Made by a program: the position numbers and the translations under genes
Shown: piece by piece, positions 48,016-57,472 of the stretch
Numbering within the stretch: position 1 is the stretch's first letter
Layout: each line of letters starts with the position of its first letter
Notes under the pieces: model-generated
Seen by the model: only the letters and a program-made list of their open reading frames with translations
What the model was told of the DNA's origin: nothing
Database searches by the model: none
Assembly: GCA_018402685.1 (NCBI GenBank)
Contig: JAGYIJ010000001.1
Location: 62,001-126,000 of the forward strand
Direction of reading: 5' to 3'
Length of the DNA stretch: 64,000 nt
DNA from: Aquiluna sp.
Lineage (GTDB): Bacteria > Actinomycetota > Actinomycetes > Actinomycetales > Microbacteriaceae

Positions 48016-51000
48016 GTTCCAAAAGCCGCTGCTCCAATTCGGCCTGTGCGATCAGTGGCGGTCTGACCTCTTTGTTATCGCCTGCGAAATAGAAGGCCGC
48101 TTCGATCTTCTCGATTGCAACCCCGAGCGCCCTGGCCAAACCGATTCGATAAAGAGCCAGCTGAATCGCTCTTGACTCCAGCTGATTGTCCGCCGGTGAC
48201 TTGCCGCTTTTCCAGTCCACTACTAAATAGCCATCTGCGGTTTCAAAAACCGCATCCAGTTTGCAGACCACCACCGTCTGCCCAAGCGAGTATTCGATCG
48301 GCATCTCAACTGCGAATGGGGTTTGGCCAGCGAAGTTAGATTCGGCAAAGTTTTGCCCCAGCTCTTTTTGCTCCTCAGACCAGCTCGAGAAATCGAGTTC
48401 ACTCCCCTCAATAAATGATTGTTCAAGGCTGGCATGGAATTCAGAGCCGATTCTGGCGGCTGCGCTATAGGGCTGCGGCATCGGCCTAACTAGCTGGTCA
48501 TAGAACAGATCTGGATCAGTTATAAGCTGCACAATCTTTGATGCCGAGAGGCGAATCGGCAATTCTGGTAGCGATCTAAATGGCGGGGCCAGTTGCTCCT
48601 CCATGAGTGCCGAAAGTTCTAGCGAGCTCTCGAGCGTGGCGGGCTGAGCGCTCAGCACCCCGGCTGCTGCGGCCTCAACGCGTTCGCGATTGGCTCCTAG
48701 CGGGTCTACTGGCCAGGAGGCGGTTTCTGAGATAGCAGTGAGCGGGTTTGTCTCGAGCGGAACAGGAGTCTCTCCGATTAGATCAGCAACCCCACTCTCG
48801 AGCATTTCAACCAGAAACTGAGAGACCGGTCTCGGCCTTTTGCTGCCAGTCTTGTAATAGCCGGCGGTCAACAGCAGCTCTTTGGCTGCCCTGGTAGTGG
48901 CAACATACGCCAGCCGGCGTTCCTCAATTAGCTGGTGTGCCCGATTGCGATCTTTGAAGTCCTTGATGGCATCATCGAGCTCCTTCTGATTTTCAACCAT
49001 GAGATTCAGAGCGGGAAGGGCTGCAGCATCTTTGCGAAGTTGGAAGGGCAGCTTGCCAGCGCTTAGCCAGCCAGCAGTATCCCTAGGTCCAACTGGGAAG
49101 GAGCCCTCGACTAGCCCGGTCACCGCAACCAGATCCCACTCCAAACCCTTGGCAGCGTGGATGCTCATGAGCTGGGCCACGCCTTTTTTGGCACCGGTTT
49201 TTGGTAGCTCAAAGCTCTCGTGTTCGAGTGCGTAATCCAACCAGGAAATCAGCCCCCGCAGGCTTGGCCGCTGCGTGCTCTGCTCGTAGTCGGAGATTCT
49301 TGCAATAAACGCCTGGAGATTGGCAAGCGGGTTCTTGGCCCCAGAATATGCGTAGAGCTCGATGTCGATTTCCAACTCTGAGACCACGGCCCACGCCATC
49401 TCGGTCAAGCTCAGTGAGCTGTGTAGCCGCATGTTGTGAAGCAGCTGGGCCGCTGACTTCAGGCGCTCCAGCGCGGTTTCCGAAAGCTCTGAGTCTGTGA
49501 CGGAGTCTCTCCAGCGCAACTGGTCCAGCGCCTCAACCAAAGTGATCGGGTTTTCAAAACCAACCCGCTTCAATCTCGATAGCCGCCTCGCCCAGGCATT
49601 TAGCTTCGCAATATCCCTCGCCGAAATGCGGAATCTAGGTCCGGCCAAAAGTCGCATCAGATGCACTCCGGCTTCGGGGTCAATCATGACCCGCAACGCC
49701 GCGACCAGGTCAATTACCTCTGGGGTCTCTATCAACCCCGACAACCCCGTGACCTCGAAAGCTAGCCCTAGAGCGCTGAGTTCTTGAACGAAGATGCCCA
49801 TTGCAGATTTCGACCTGAACAAAACCGCGGCCGAGGAATCTGGATTGAGATTCTGATCAAGCCAACGAGCAACCGCCTGGGCTTCTGTTCTCTCGTCCTG
49901 GAAAATCGCAGCCACCACTCGGTCATCAAAGTCTCGGCCCGGACTCAGGGTGACGGGAGCGATTTTCTTGTTCAAGAGTCCGGCACTTAGTTGGTTTGCG
50001 GCCGCAACTATCGAAGCGGAGGAGCGCCAAGACTTTGACAGTGAATAACTGGCCTTCGCGGAAAAATCAGCGCTGAAGTTCTCCAAATTTGCGCTGCTTG
50101 CCCCGCGCCAGCCATAAATTGACTGGTTTGGGTCACCCACTGCCATCACCTCTGCCTGAGCAAATAGTTTTGATAGCAGCATGGTCTGAATAGAAGAGGT
50201 GTCCTGATACTCATCGAGCATGACGTGCGAAAAATCAAGTTGGATTGGATGCTTCATGACACCCTGATAGGCCAAGGCGACCTGGTCAGAAAAATCAACC
50301 AGACTCCTTTTGGCCTTCAGCACTTGATATTCCCCGGCTAGTTCAAACACCAGCTTGTTTTGCTCGGCTTGGGCTATGTGACCCCTCGTGTAGCCAAGCA
50401 ACTCGGTCTTGCCACCTTGCTTTTGCGGGAGCGCTGAGGCCAGCTCGCTAAATTGCTCAAAGGTAGCGATCGCCTTTGCCGCATGGACCAGGTTGTCACT
50501 GAGCGATGCCGCCGCCTGCAAGATCAGTGAGATTAGGTGGGATTGCGTCTTTTCGTATTCTCCAAGTGCTTCGAAACTGTTCAGATCGACATCGCGCAAG
50601 AGCTCTTTGACCAGTGCGACCGACGCCGCTTCGGTAATCAAAGTGGCGTCTACCTCATAACCAATCTGCAATGCCAGGGTGCGGAAGATATCGTTACCAA
50701 AAGAGTTGTAGGTGGCGATCTTTGGAGGCTGGAACTCGTCTCCTAGCTCAGTCGGCCAGTACTTAGACTCCCGGAGCGCAAACAGCCCGTTTGAGACTCG
50801 GATGCCGAGCTCGGATGCCGCCTTTCTCGTGAAGGTTAAGCCCAAAATCTGCTCGGGTCGTGCCAGTTGGTTAGCAACCAAATACATGGCGCGAACAGAC
50901 ATCAGCTCGGTCTTACCGCTACCGGCACCGGCCACCACCAATGCCGAGCCGTCCCGGTGCTCAATCGCCTGGCGCTGCTCATCGGTGAGCTCAAACTTCG

Positions 51001-51040
51001 AGACCACGCTGAAGATCTCCTGCGCCGAGTACCTAGCCAT
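47987..51040 (-). CDS. adnB: AdnB-like helicase-nuclease (UvrD motor plus RecB-family nuclease)
   Basis: This 1017-residue subunit forms, with AdnA, the heterodimeric end-resection machine that replaces RecBCD in Actinobacteria. Walker A is VAGAGSGKTELMS (about 37-49), motif II is MLDEYQDTSSIQ, and motif VI is EERRLAYVATTRAAKELLL. The C-terminal PD-(D/E)XK nuclease has VVDWKSGKSPADNQLESRAI preceding a QLALYR helix. Both motor and nuclease residues look intact. The ATG at 51040 is chosen because the family begins near here; it overlaps the adnA stop by eight bases. A longer start at 51133 would lie fully in adnA. Confidence 0.9.
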   Translation of the reverse strand: MARYSAQEIFSVVSKFELTDEQRQAIEHRDGSALVVAGAGSGKTELMSVRAMYLVANQLARPEQILGLTFTRKAASELGIRVSNGLFALRESKYWPTELGDEFQPPKIATYNSFGNDIFRTLALQIGYEVDATLITEAASVALVKELLRDVDLNSFEALGEYEKTQSHLISLILQAAASLSDNLVHAAKAIATFEQFSELASALPQKQGGKTELLGYTRGHIAQAEQNKLVFELAGEYQVLKAKRSLVDFSDQVALAYQGVMKHPIQLDFSHVMLDEYQDTSSIQTMLLSKLFAQAEVMAVGDPNQSIYGWRGASSANLENFSADFSAKASYSLSKSWRSSASIVAAANQLSAGLLNKKIAPVTLSPGRDFDDRVVAAIFQDERTEAQAVARWLDQNLNPDSSAAVLFRSKSAMGIFVQELSALGLAFEVTGLSGLIETPEVIDLVAALRVMIDPEAGVHLMRLLAGPRFRISARDIAKLNAWARRLSRLKRVGFENPITLVEALDQLRWRDSVTDSELSETALERLKSAAQLLHNMRLHSSLSLTEMAWAVVSELEIDIELYAYSGAKNPLANLQAFIARISDYEQSTQRPSLRGLISWLDYALEHESFELPKTGAKKGVAQLMSIHAAKGLEWDLVAVTGLVEGSFPVGPRDTAGWLSAGKLPFQLRKDAAALPALNLMVENQKELDDAIKDFKDRNRAHQLIEERRLAYVATTRAAKELLLTAGYYKTGSKRPRPVSQFLVEMLESGVADLIGETPVPLETNPLTAISETASWPVDPLGANRERVEAAAAGVLSAQPATLESSLELSALMEEQLAPPFRSLPELPIRLSASKIVQLITDPDLFYDQLVRPMPQPYSAAARIGSEFHASLEQSFIEGSELDFSSWSEEQKELGQNFAESNFAGQTPFAVEMPIEYSLGQTVVVCKLDAVFETADGYLVVDWKSGKSPADNQLESRAIQLALYRIGLARALGVAIEKIEAAFYFAGDNKEVRPPLIAQAELEQRLLELRKVPDLKS

Positions 51041-53888
51041 GCTGCACCGCCTTTGCGAGCAGTAGCTGGCAGCTGCCATCCTCGGCACAGTGCGAGGAGA
51101 TGCTGGCGGAGAACTGATCGGAACCGATTTCATTTGCGGCTCGAGACAACAACTCGTTTATGTTTTCGAGCGCTTCGCCCTCGAGTTCTGGCTGTTCAAT
51201 GACCTTTAGTGAATCAGAGCCAACCGAGACGATTTTGGCTCCCGCGACCTTGGTACCTTGCGCCTTGAGAGCAAGCTGATACAGCGCTAGTTGCCGGTTG
51301 GAATTCACTTCCGCCTGTGTGGGAGGAGTTTTGCCGGTCTTGAGGTCCACCACGACAGCGCTGGATTCGATCCTCTCGACTCGGTCGATTTTTCCCGAGA
51401 TGGTGAGATTTCCCACCTTTAGCTCGAATGACTGCTCGGCAGCGACAAGTTCGTTGGCCTGACTTAGGTACTGGGTCATCAGCGCAATCATTTTTGCGCT
51501 ACGCCTTAGCTGCGAAAGCTCCTGCCACTTCGACTCAAATTCGAGAGTGTGCCAATTGGATTGAACGAAATCATTGAGTTCGACACCCTGCGAACTGGCC
51601 TCCAGCGCAGCGTGAAGCAGGGTTCCCAAAGACGCCTGGAAATTGGAGGTTTGGCCTCCAAAGGTTTGAATAAACCAGTGCAGTGGGCACTTCTCAAACG
51701 CCTCGAGCTTCGATGCGCTAATCCGCAGCGCTTCATCTCCAGCCACCACCGGTTCATTGGAGGATATCTGTTGCAAACCTTGCCAGTTGCGCGGGTGGGC
51801 TCCTGGCACCCCCGCAAGGCTCAGTGCTGCAAGCGTGGCAATAGCACCGCTGTCTCCACCCAGGGCCTTCGCCCTGAGCTTGCCCACCAGGCGCCTGAGG
51901 TCAAAATCAATCTCGTCATCGTTGTTGTTGCCTGAGATCGAGAACATCGTGAAAAACTGCGAGGGCTGCTCGTCCTGCGCACTCATCGCTGAGAGCAAGA
52001 GCTTGGATCGGTGAGCTCCGACAGCCTTGTAAAACCCGCGCAGCTCATCTGCCAACTCATTGCCAGCAGGCTGCTCCGGGCTAACTGAGCGTCCCAACAA
52101 AAAAGACTGCAGGCTGCTGGCACCCAGCAGTGAGCTTCTGGGCTTTAGGTTTGGCCATATGCCCTCCTGAAGCCTTGGAATGGCGAGCAACTCGTAGCTG
52201 TTGCCGGCTAGTTGTGCACTGGTGGTGAGAGTCACCGAAGACCGAATCCCGATTGGCGCAAGTGAGTCCTCCGGGATTGAAAGCTCAAGCTGATTAGTGA
52301 CAAACTCGCTGGCATCTCCCCCGGCGCGCAAATCAAACCGCTGCGCTGCCGCGAACAGCTCGAGCAGTGCATCGAGATCGCGACCGGCAGCAAGTGCTAC
52401 CGAGCTGCGAGATCGAGACAGGGTCCTGAGTCGCTCGAGGTTTATTAGCTCGGCGGCGAGGCTCACAAATTGATAAGCCGTGATGGTTCCAAGATTTGCG
52501 ATTTTGAATCGCGCCTCGGTCACTTTGTTCAGCGCCTTGATTTCAAAGATATCGGCGTCTATCAATTCCTCGAAGAGACCCTGTTGCAACTGAGTGCGAG
52601 TAAGTCCCTGATTCTCAGGGAGCTGATTCAGCTCTCGAAACAACCTCCGAATCCCAAGGGCGTCTAGGCCAACAAGTGGTGAGTAGAGCAGCTGTTCGCG
52701 ATCTGGACAAGACTCTGGGTCATAAACAAGCTGCCCAAACTCCAAAATCGCTCTGGCCGCTGGTTGGTTTCGAAGAGCCTGTTGCACGCCAACGATTCGC
52801 ACCGGGACGTTTCTCGCACTGAGGTCGTTTGCCAGTTGATCGAGCTGGGTTCTGGTTCGGGCTATAACAGCCATTTGGTTCCAGTCAGTGTGATCAATCA
52901 GTTTTGCCCTGCGCAGTTGCGCCGCAAGCCAGTCTGCCTCGGAGGATTGATTATCGAAAAACTCGGCCGTGACACTGGCTTCCTGATTGCCTTTCGGGCG
53001 ATGCGAATAGGCCAGCGAGGTGGGGATTCTTCCCGATATACGCTGCAGCAAGGAGAGCTTCTGGGCTGTGGCGCTGGCCTGTGGCATGGCCAGCTGAGTG
53101 AAATTAGAAAACTGCGCTACAAACGACTCCGCAGCAGACCTAAAACCCAAGACAGCGGCGTCTGGATCGCCAAAGATAAATGTGGTTGCGCTCGCACTGA
53201 GCGCGGCAACCAGTTCCATCCCGGCAGGAGATAGATCCTGAGCATCATCCACCAGCAAATACTTTGGTGGGTCAATTACAGCTAGCTCATCAAGGGCGTG
53301 TACCAAAAGCTCTGAGGGGTCGAGAGCATTCTGCCTCGCCAGTTCATCTCGATATCCGGGGAGTAGGTCGATTGCGACCTGGAGCTTGGATTTTGGAAAC
53401 TCGAGCTGGAGTTTTTTTAGTTCCTCTAAACCGATCTGGTTCTCAATAACAACGGCCAGTAGATCTCGGACCTCGTTTTGGAAGCCCTGCAGTTCGCAAC
53501 TGAGCGCATCGATACTCCAGGCTGAATTCTGCTTTTGAGAAACGGCTTTTGCTAAAAGCTCGGCAACCAGGGCCTGCTGGGAGGCGCCCGAAAACAGCTT
53601 TAGGTCTGGGTTTTTCTGACTCAGCACCCAAAATGCAAACGAGGAAATTGAGCGGGCACGAACGCTATTTGAAGCCAAAGAAGACCGCGCGCCAATTTGG
53701 TCACGAAGTGAATTCGCGGCCAAGCGAGAAGGTGTCAGCACCAAAATCTCTTCGGGGGTAGCTCCCTGGTTCTCCAGTACTGAAACCAACTCAATCAGCG
53801 CAGTTGTTTTCCCGGATCCCGGAGAGCCCAGAATCACTGAGCTGACCGAGGGGTCTAATTCGGTTCTGCCCAGAGAGATTTTTGCCAT
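51033..53888 (-). CDS. adnA: AdnA-like helicase-nuclease
   Basis: This 951-residue partner of AdnB has Walker A LGSPGSGKTTAL (about 20-31), a motif II LLVDDAQDLSPAG where the second acidic position of DE is Asp, and a C-terminal nuclease with VVDLKTGKTPPTQAEVNSNR before QLALYQLAL. Only three cysteines stand where an iron-sulphur nuclease would have four: one in FEKCPLHWF and two in SSHCAEDGSCQ. The cluster may therefore be incomplete. TAGGTT ends six bases before the ATG at 53888, so the operon mRNA may be leaderless. Confidence 0.88.
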   Translation of the reverse strand: MAKISLGRTELDPSVSSVILGSPGSGKTTALIELVSVLENQGATPEEILVLTPSRLAANSLRDQIGARSSLASNSVRARSISSFAFWVLSQKNPDLKLFSGASQQALVAELLAKAVSQKQNSAWSIDALSCELQGFQNEVRDLLAVVIENQIGLEELKKLQLEFPKSKLQVAIDLLPGYRDELARQNALDPSELLVHALDELAVIDPPKYLLVDDAQDLSPAGMELVAALSASATTFIFGDPDAAVLGFRSAAESFVAQFSNFTQLAMPQASATAQKLSLLQRISGRIPTSLAYSHRPKGNQEASVTAEFFDNQSSEADWLAAQLRRAKLIDHTDWNQMAVIARTRTQLDQLANDLSARNVPVRIVGVQQALRNQPAARAILEFGQLVYDPESCPDREQLLYSPLVGLDALGIRRLFRELNQLPENQGLTRTQLQQGLFEELIDADIFEIKALNKVTEARFKIANLGTITAYQFVSLAAELINLERLRTLSRSRSSVALAAGRDLDALLELFAAAQRFDLRAGGDASEFVTNQLELSIPEDSLAPIGIRSSVTLTTSAQLAGNSYELLAIPRLQEGIWPNLKPRSSLLGASSLQSFLLGRSVSPEQPAGNELADELRGFYKAVGAHRSKLLLSAMSAQDEQPSQFFTMFSISGNNNDDEIDFDLRRLVGKLRAKALGGDSGAIATLAALSLAGVPGAHPRNWQGLQQISSNEPVVAGDEALRISASKLEAFEKCPLHWFIQTFGGQTSNFQASLGTLLHAALEASSQGVELNDFVQSNWHTLEFESKWQELSQLRRSAKMIALMTQYLSQANELVAAEQSFELKVGNLTISGKIDRVERIESSAVVVDLKTGKTPPTQAEVNSNRQLALYQLALKAQGTKVAGAKIVSVGSDSLKVIEQPELEGEALENINELLSRAANEIGSDQFSASISSHCAEDGSCQLLLAKAVQHG

Positions 53889-53955
53889 TTGATTAACCTA
53901 GGGGCGAAGGGTGACATTTTATTGTCGTAACCTAGAGGCCTTAGCAAGGAGAGTA

Positions 53956-54180
53956 ATGGAAGTACGCATCGGCATCAGAGAAAACGGTAGAGACCTGACA
54001 TTTGAGTCTCCATTGAGTGCCAAAGAGCTCACTGAGAAAATCAGCGACGCCATCGCGAAAAGCGCAGCACTGCTTGAACTCAACGACGACAAAGACAAGA
54101 CGATGCTGATTCCGACCGCCTCGATTGCCTACGTTGAAATTGGCGCGGATAAAAACCGCAGAGTGGGATTCATCTCCTAA
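53956..54180 (+). CDS. DUF3107-family small protein
   Basis: The 74-residue product (EVRIGIRENGRDLTFESPLS, then SIAYVEIGADKNRRVGFI) is a conserved actinobacterial protein of unknown function, like M. tuberculosis Rv3208A. The ATG at 53956 is chosen because AAGGAGAG lies five to twelve bases upstream; an in-frame ATG at 53911 would add residues with no family match. Its stop overlaps the ATG of the next gene by one base, so the two form an operon. Confidence 0.82.
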   Translation: MEVRIGIRENGRDLTFESPLSAKELTEKISDAIAKSAALLELNDDKDKTMLIPTASIAYVEIGADKNRRVGFIS

Positions 54181-54479
54181 TGGAACTGGCAGTAATTTTC
54201 GTCTACGCAATCTTGCTAGCGCTGGTCGCACCATTCGTGCTTCCCAAATCAGACTTCTATGGCAAGTTGGTGCCATTTAGCCTGGCTTTGGGTTCTGGCT
54301 CTTTGCTCTGGGTATTGTTCACCTGGCTCGGCTTTGACCATCAAGCTGCTTGGATTTGGTTCATTGTGATGCTCGGAATGCCCGCTGTGACTTGGTTTGC
54401 GGTTGGCTTTATTCAAAAAACTCGCGTTGCCCAGGAGGCCGCAGAGCTTCAATCGCTCCGACTACGCGGTAAGGCCTAA
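54180..54479 (+). CDS. Small membrane protein, three predicted spans, unknown function
   Basis: This 99-residue protein has hydrophobic segments at about 3-21, 33-49 and 57-77, a positively charged tail (RLRGKA) and no known motif. Coupling to DUF3107 (TAATG) suggests joint expression. The last 18 bases overlap the convergent ferritin-like gene. Not recognised. Confidence 0.7.
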   Translation: MELAVIFVYAILLALVAPFVLPKSDFYGKLVPFSLALGSGSLLWVLFTWLGFDHQAAWIWFIVMLGMPAVTWFAVGFIQKTRVAQEAAELQSLRLRGKA

Positions 54480-55220
54480 GCGGTCCATTCGCAAGGTGTG
54501 CTCTGAGATTAATTCAGAGGTAAAGGGCTCTAGGGACTTGAACTGCTCCCTAGCCAAATCAGTTGGATCGGTTGGAAGCGGATCGGACAAAATCGAATCC
54601 AGGCTCACCGAATCTCTCACCTCGAGCAGCGCATCTGCAACAACCATCCGACCAAACATTGCGAGCCGGCCCGTGATTTCTGGATTCTCGGCAATGGCCT
54701 TTTCTAGCTCGTCGTGACAAAAGCTCTGCAGTGAGTTATCCAGCATCAAAGTCTCGATCTTGATGCGCCTGGCCGGAGAAAGCCCCTTGGAGACCTGCTG
54801 CAGGGAATCTTCTAGGATGCCAAACACGATGTAGATCCGCATCAGATCCTCATGCCAACCAAGACCCTCGGTGCGCTGAATCAAAAGGTCCAGGCGGTCT
54901 CGAATCTCGGCCTGCAGATCCATCTCGCTCCCGCCGCTCTTGAGGATCATTGCCTCGATGTCCTCGGACCGCTCTTTGTATTTCTTGGAAATCTCGAGTT
55001 GACGCTCTCTTATCTCAGGGGTGGGTGCATTGAGGGAATCGTCCTGCATCAGGTAGGAAATGGTGAGCTGCACCTGAGCGAAGTGGGATAGGTAAACGTT
55101 GTTCGGTGGGGTAAGCTTTGAAGGGTTCAGCTGGACTTGGCTACGGCCGCTACCGGATTCCCGGGAGGGAAGTGAAAACTTCCCCGACACCTTGCGTATT
55201 CTTCGAAACCAATCCAGCAC
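54462..55220 (-). CDS. Ferritin-like fold protein (MiaE/tRNA hydroxylase-like family)
   Basis: This 252-residue helical protein matches in position and general sequence the actinobacterial ferritin-like-fold family found beside a DEAD-box helicase gene (Rv3210c-Rv3211 order), sometimes linked to tRNA-(ms2io6A)-hydroxylase. A Lys/Arg-rich N-terminal stretch precedes the helical core (VYLSHFAQVQLTISYLMQ, then SLQQVSKGLSPARR). I could not place a full set of diiron Glu/His ligands, so catalytic activity is uncertain. GTG start at 55220; an AT-rich TTATAA lies 10-15 bases upstream. Confidence 0.68.
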   Translation of the reverse strand: MLDWFRRIRKVSGKFSLPSRESGSGRSQVQLNPSKLTPPNNVYLSHFAQVQLTISYLMQDDSLNAPTPEIRERQLEISKKYKERSEDIEAMILKSGGSEMDLQAEIRDRLDLLIQRTEGLGWHEDLMRIYIVFGILEDSLQQVSKGLSPARRIKIETLMLDNSLQSFCHDELEKAIAENPEITGRLAMFGRMVVADALLEVRDSVSLDSILSDPLPTDPTDLAREQFKSLEPFTSELISEHTLRMDRLGLTA

Positions 55221-55229
55221 CAGCCAAGC

Positions 55230-55235
55230 TTATAA
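55230..55235. promoter_or_regulatory. Palindromic TTATAA in the divergent spacer, candidate shared -10
   Basis: TTATAA reads the same on both strands and sits in the 67-bp gap between the ferritin-like gene (minus) and the DEAD-box helicase (plus). It would put starts about 5-10 bases before the GTG at 55220 on one side and about 45 bases before the TTG at 55288 on the other. No -35 is convincing on either strand. Confidence 0.33.
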
Positions 55236-55287
55236 CCAAGGCAAGCCAGACGGTAAAGCGCTGCTTGCAAACATTACGGAGAAATTT

Positions 55288-56616
55288 TTGAGTTTTACTT
55301 CACTGGGCATCGACGACGACATTTTAGAAGCCTTACATTCCAGAGGAATCACGGAACCATTCCCAATCCAGCAAGAAGCTATTCCGGTAGCGCTATCTGG
55401 TTCTGACGTCATTGGCCAGGCCAAGACCGGAACCGGAAAAACCCTAGGATTTGGGCTGCCACTGATCCAGTCGCTGGGCAAAAACCCCGAGCCCTATGTT
55501 CAGGGTCTGGTAGTTGTCCCAACCAGAGAGTTGGCACTGCAGGTCTTTGAAGACCTGGAACTTGCCACCTCGAATCGAGATTGCGGCGTAGTCGCAATCT
55601 ATGGTGGCAAGGCCTACGAGGGCCAGATTGCAGCGCTGAAGGCCGGTGCCCAGATCGTGGTTGGAACACCGGGCCGGCTTTTGGATCTTGCCAAGCAAAA
55701 ACTCATGGACCTTTCCAAGGTCAAGTTCATGGTGCTGGACGAGGCTGACGAGATGCTGGACCTTGGCTTCTTGCCAGATGTTGAAAAACTGTTTTCACTC
55801 ACTCCACCAGAGCGCCAGACCATGCTGTTCTCGGCAACCATGCCGGCACAGATTCTGAATCTGGCTCGCAGGTATCAAAATAAACCAATCCACATTCGCG
55901 TCTCAGACCCGGATGAAGGCAAGACCAAGGCCGACATTCGACAGTTTGTGTATCGAGCCCACTCGCTGGATAAAGATGAGATTGTCGGACGCATCCTGCA
56001 GGCGGACGGACGGGGTAAGACCATTGTTTTTGTGCGCACCAAGCGTGCCAGTGCCAAGGTCGCCGAAGAGCTCATGGACCGTGGCTTCAAGGCCGCCCCG
56101 CTGCATGGTGACATGTCACAAGAAGCCAGAGAGCGCTCTATGGTTTCCTTCCGCGAGGGCAAAAAAGAAATCCTGGTTGCCACCGAGGTGGCAGCTCGAG
56201 GCATTGACGTCGATGATGTCACCCACGTAATCAACTACTCAGTCCCAGAAGACGAAAAGGCCTACCTACACCGCATCGGTCGCACCGGCCGAGCCGGAAA
56301 GCTCGGAGTCGCAGTGACATTTGTGGACTGGGAGGACATGGCTCGCTGGGTCCACATCAACCGCGAACTGGAGCTGGGAATGCCAGAACCGGTCGAGACC
56401 TACTCCAGCTCAAAGCATTTCCTGGAGGATCTAAAGATTCCAGAGGGCATCAAGGGCAGGCTTTCAAGAAAGATTGAGCAACCAGTCAGGGCAAAGTCCC
56501 CGCAGCAAAATCGTGGTTCCAGGCCTCGCGAGGGTGCAGCCGCAGCTCCGGCAAGACCGAATCGGCAGCGTCAGCGCAACCGAAACTACAAAAACGCCTC
56601 GAAGCCAGAAGCCTGA
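55288..56616 (+). CDS. DEAD-box ATP-dependent RNA helicase
   Basis: This 442-residue helicase has the Q motif FTSLGIDDDILEALHSRGI, motif I GQAKTGTGKTLGF, Ia VVPTRELALQV, DEAD box in MVLDEADEML, SAT as LFSATMPAQ, and motif VI HRIGRTGRAGK. The C-terminus after about residue 390 is Arg/Pro/Ala/Gln-rich (NRGSRPREGAAAAPARPNRQ), a usual RNA-binding tail. The TTG at 55288 is chosen because GGAG lies six bases upstream and the conserved sequence begins there; an in-frame ATG at 55099 would lie inside the ferritin-like gene. It likely remodels RNA in ribosome assembly or decay. The 3' end overlaps the PHP gene by 31 bases. Confidence 0.92.
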   Translation: MSFTSLGIDDDILEALHSRGITEPFPIQQEAIPVALSGSDVIGQAKTGTGKTLGFGLPLIQSLGKNPEPYVQGLVVVPTRELALQVFEDLELATSNRDCGVVAIYGGKAYEGQIAALKAGAQIVVGTPGRLLDLAKQKLMDLSKVKFMVLDEADEMLDLGFLPDVEKLFSLTPPERQTMLFSATMPAQILNLARRYQNKPIHIRVSDPDEGKTKADIRQFVYRAHSLDKDEIVGRILQADGRGKTIVFVRTKRASAKVAEELMDRGFKAAPLHGDMSQEARERSMVSFREGKKEILVATEVAARGIDVDDVTHVINYSVPEDEKAYLHRIGRTGRAGKLGVAVTFVDWEDMARWVHINRELELGMPEPVETYSSSKHFLEDLKIPEGIKGRLSRKIEQPVRAKSPQQNRGSRPREGAAAAPARPNRQRQRNRNYKNASKPEA

Positions 56617-57455
56617 TCGATAATTCGCTCGAGCATCTCGGGGCTGGTCTGGTTCTCTCCCAGTCGATTGTCCTTGCCGGTTAGGCCGTGGTAGTCACTA
56701 GAACCGGTAACAATCAGGTTGTGCTTCAGGGCAAGATCCTCGAGCCACTTTTTCGCAGGATCCGGAACCGAACGATGGTAAACCTCAATGCCGTCAAGCC
56801 CTGCTGAAATCAGCTCTTCAAAATACTGAGTGGGCAGGTCCTGGATTGAGGCCCCCGCCGGAAAATCAATTAGCGGGTGAGCGATCACTGAGACTCCCCC
56901 GGCCTTACGAATTAGCGAAATCGCCTCGAGGGTGTCGAGCGAGTGATCCGAAACGTAATACTTCGACCTGTTGTGAAGGATCGAAGTGAACGCATCCGAG
57001 CGGGTGGGCACTATCCCAGCGCTCACCATCGCATCAGCAATTGCGGGACGCCCAATGGTTGCCCCTGGTTCAAGCTCGGCTTGGACCAGCTCCCAGGTGA
57101 TTGGATAATCCTCTGCCAAAAGCTCCACCATTTTTTTGGCCCTCGAAATTCTCGAGGTTCGAGTCTTTTCAAGCTCCGTGAAAAGCGCTTGATTGTTTGG
57201 ATCGGGCAAATAGGCCAGCATGTGGACGCTAATTCTCCGATCCGAAGAGATCAGCTGCCTGGTCGACACCTCAATACCTGGAACCAGACCGATTTTGTGG
57301 GAGCGGGCCGCCATTAGCGCCTCTTCCCAGCCCGCGGTGGTGTCGTGATCTGTGATCGCCAGCACGCTTATGCCATTAGCTTTGGCGTTCGCAACTAATT
57401 CGGTGGGAGTATCTTTGCCATCAGATTTAGTTGAGTGCGTATGTAGGTCGATCAC
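56586..57455 (-). CDS. PHP-domain phosphoesterase (RNase AM/nucleoside-bisphosphate phosphatase-like)
   Basis: This 289-residue metal-dependent enzyme has metal-binding motifs DLHTHSTKSDG (3-13), ITDHDTTAGWEE, PGIEVSTR, VIAHPLIDFPAG and TGSSDYHG. The family includes E. coli YciV/RNase AM, which trims 5' ends of short RNAs and pAp-type substrates. The GTG at 57455 is six bases after TATTCT, a strong leaderless candidate with no Shine-Dalgarno. It is divergent from pepP. Confidence 0.82.
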   Translation of the reverse strand: MIDLHTHSTKSDGKDTPTELVANAKANGISVLAITDHDTTAGWEEALMAARSHKIGLVPGIEVSTRQLISSDRRISVHMLAYLPDPNNQALFTELEKTRTSRISRAKKMVELLAEDYPITWELVQAELEPGATIGRPAIADAMVSAGIVPTRSDAFTSILHNRSKYYVSDHSLDTLEAISLIRKAGGVSVIAHPLIDFPAGASIQDLPTQYFEELISAGLDGIEVYHRSVPDPAKKWLEDLALKHNLIVTGSSDYHGLTGKDNRLGENQTSPEMLERIIDQASGFEAFL

Positions 57456-57472
57456 AGGAGCAGAATAGTCCC

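Noticed and set aside
55099-55287. Upstream start for the DEAD-box helicase
   Set aside because: The extra residues are antisense to the ferritin-like gene and not family-like; GGAG with TTG at 55288 is better.
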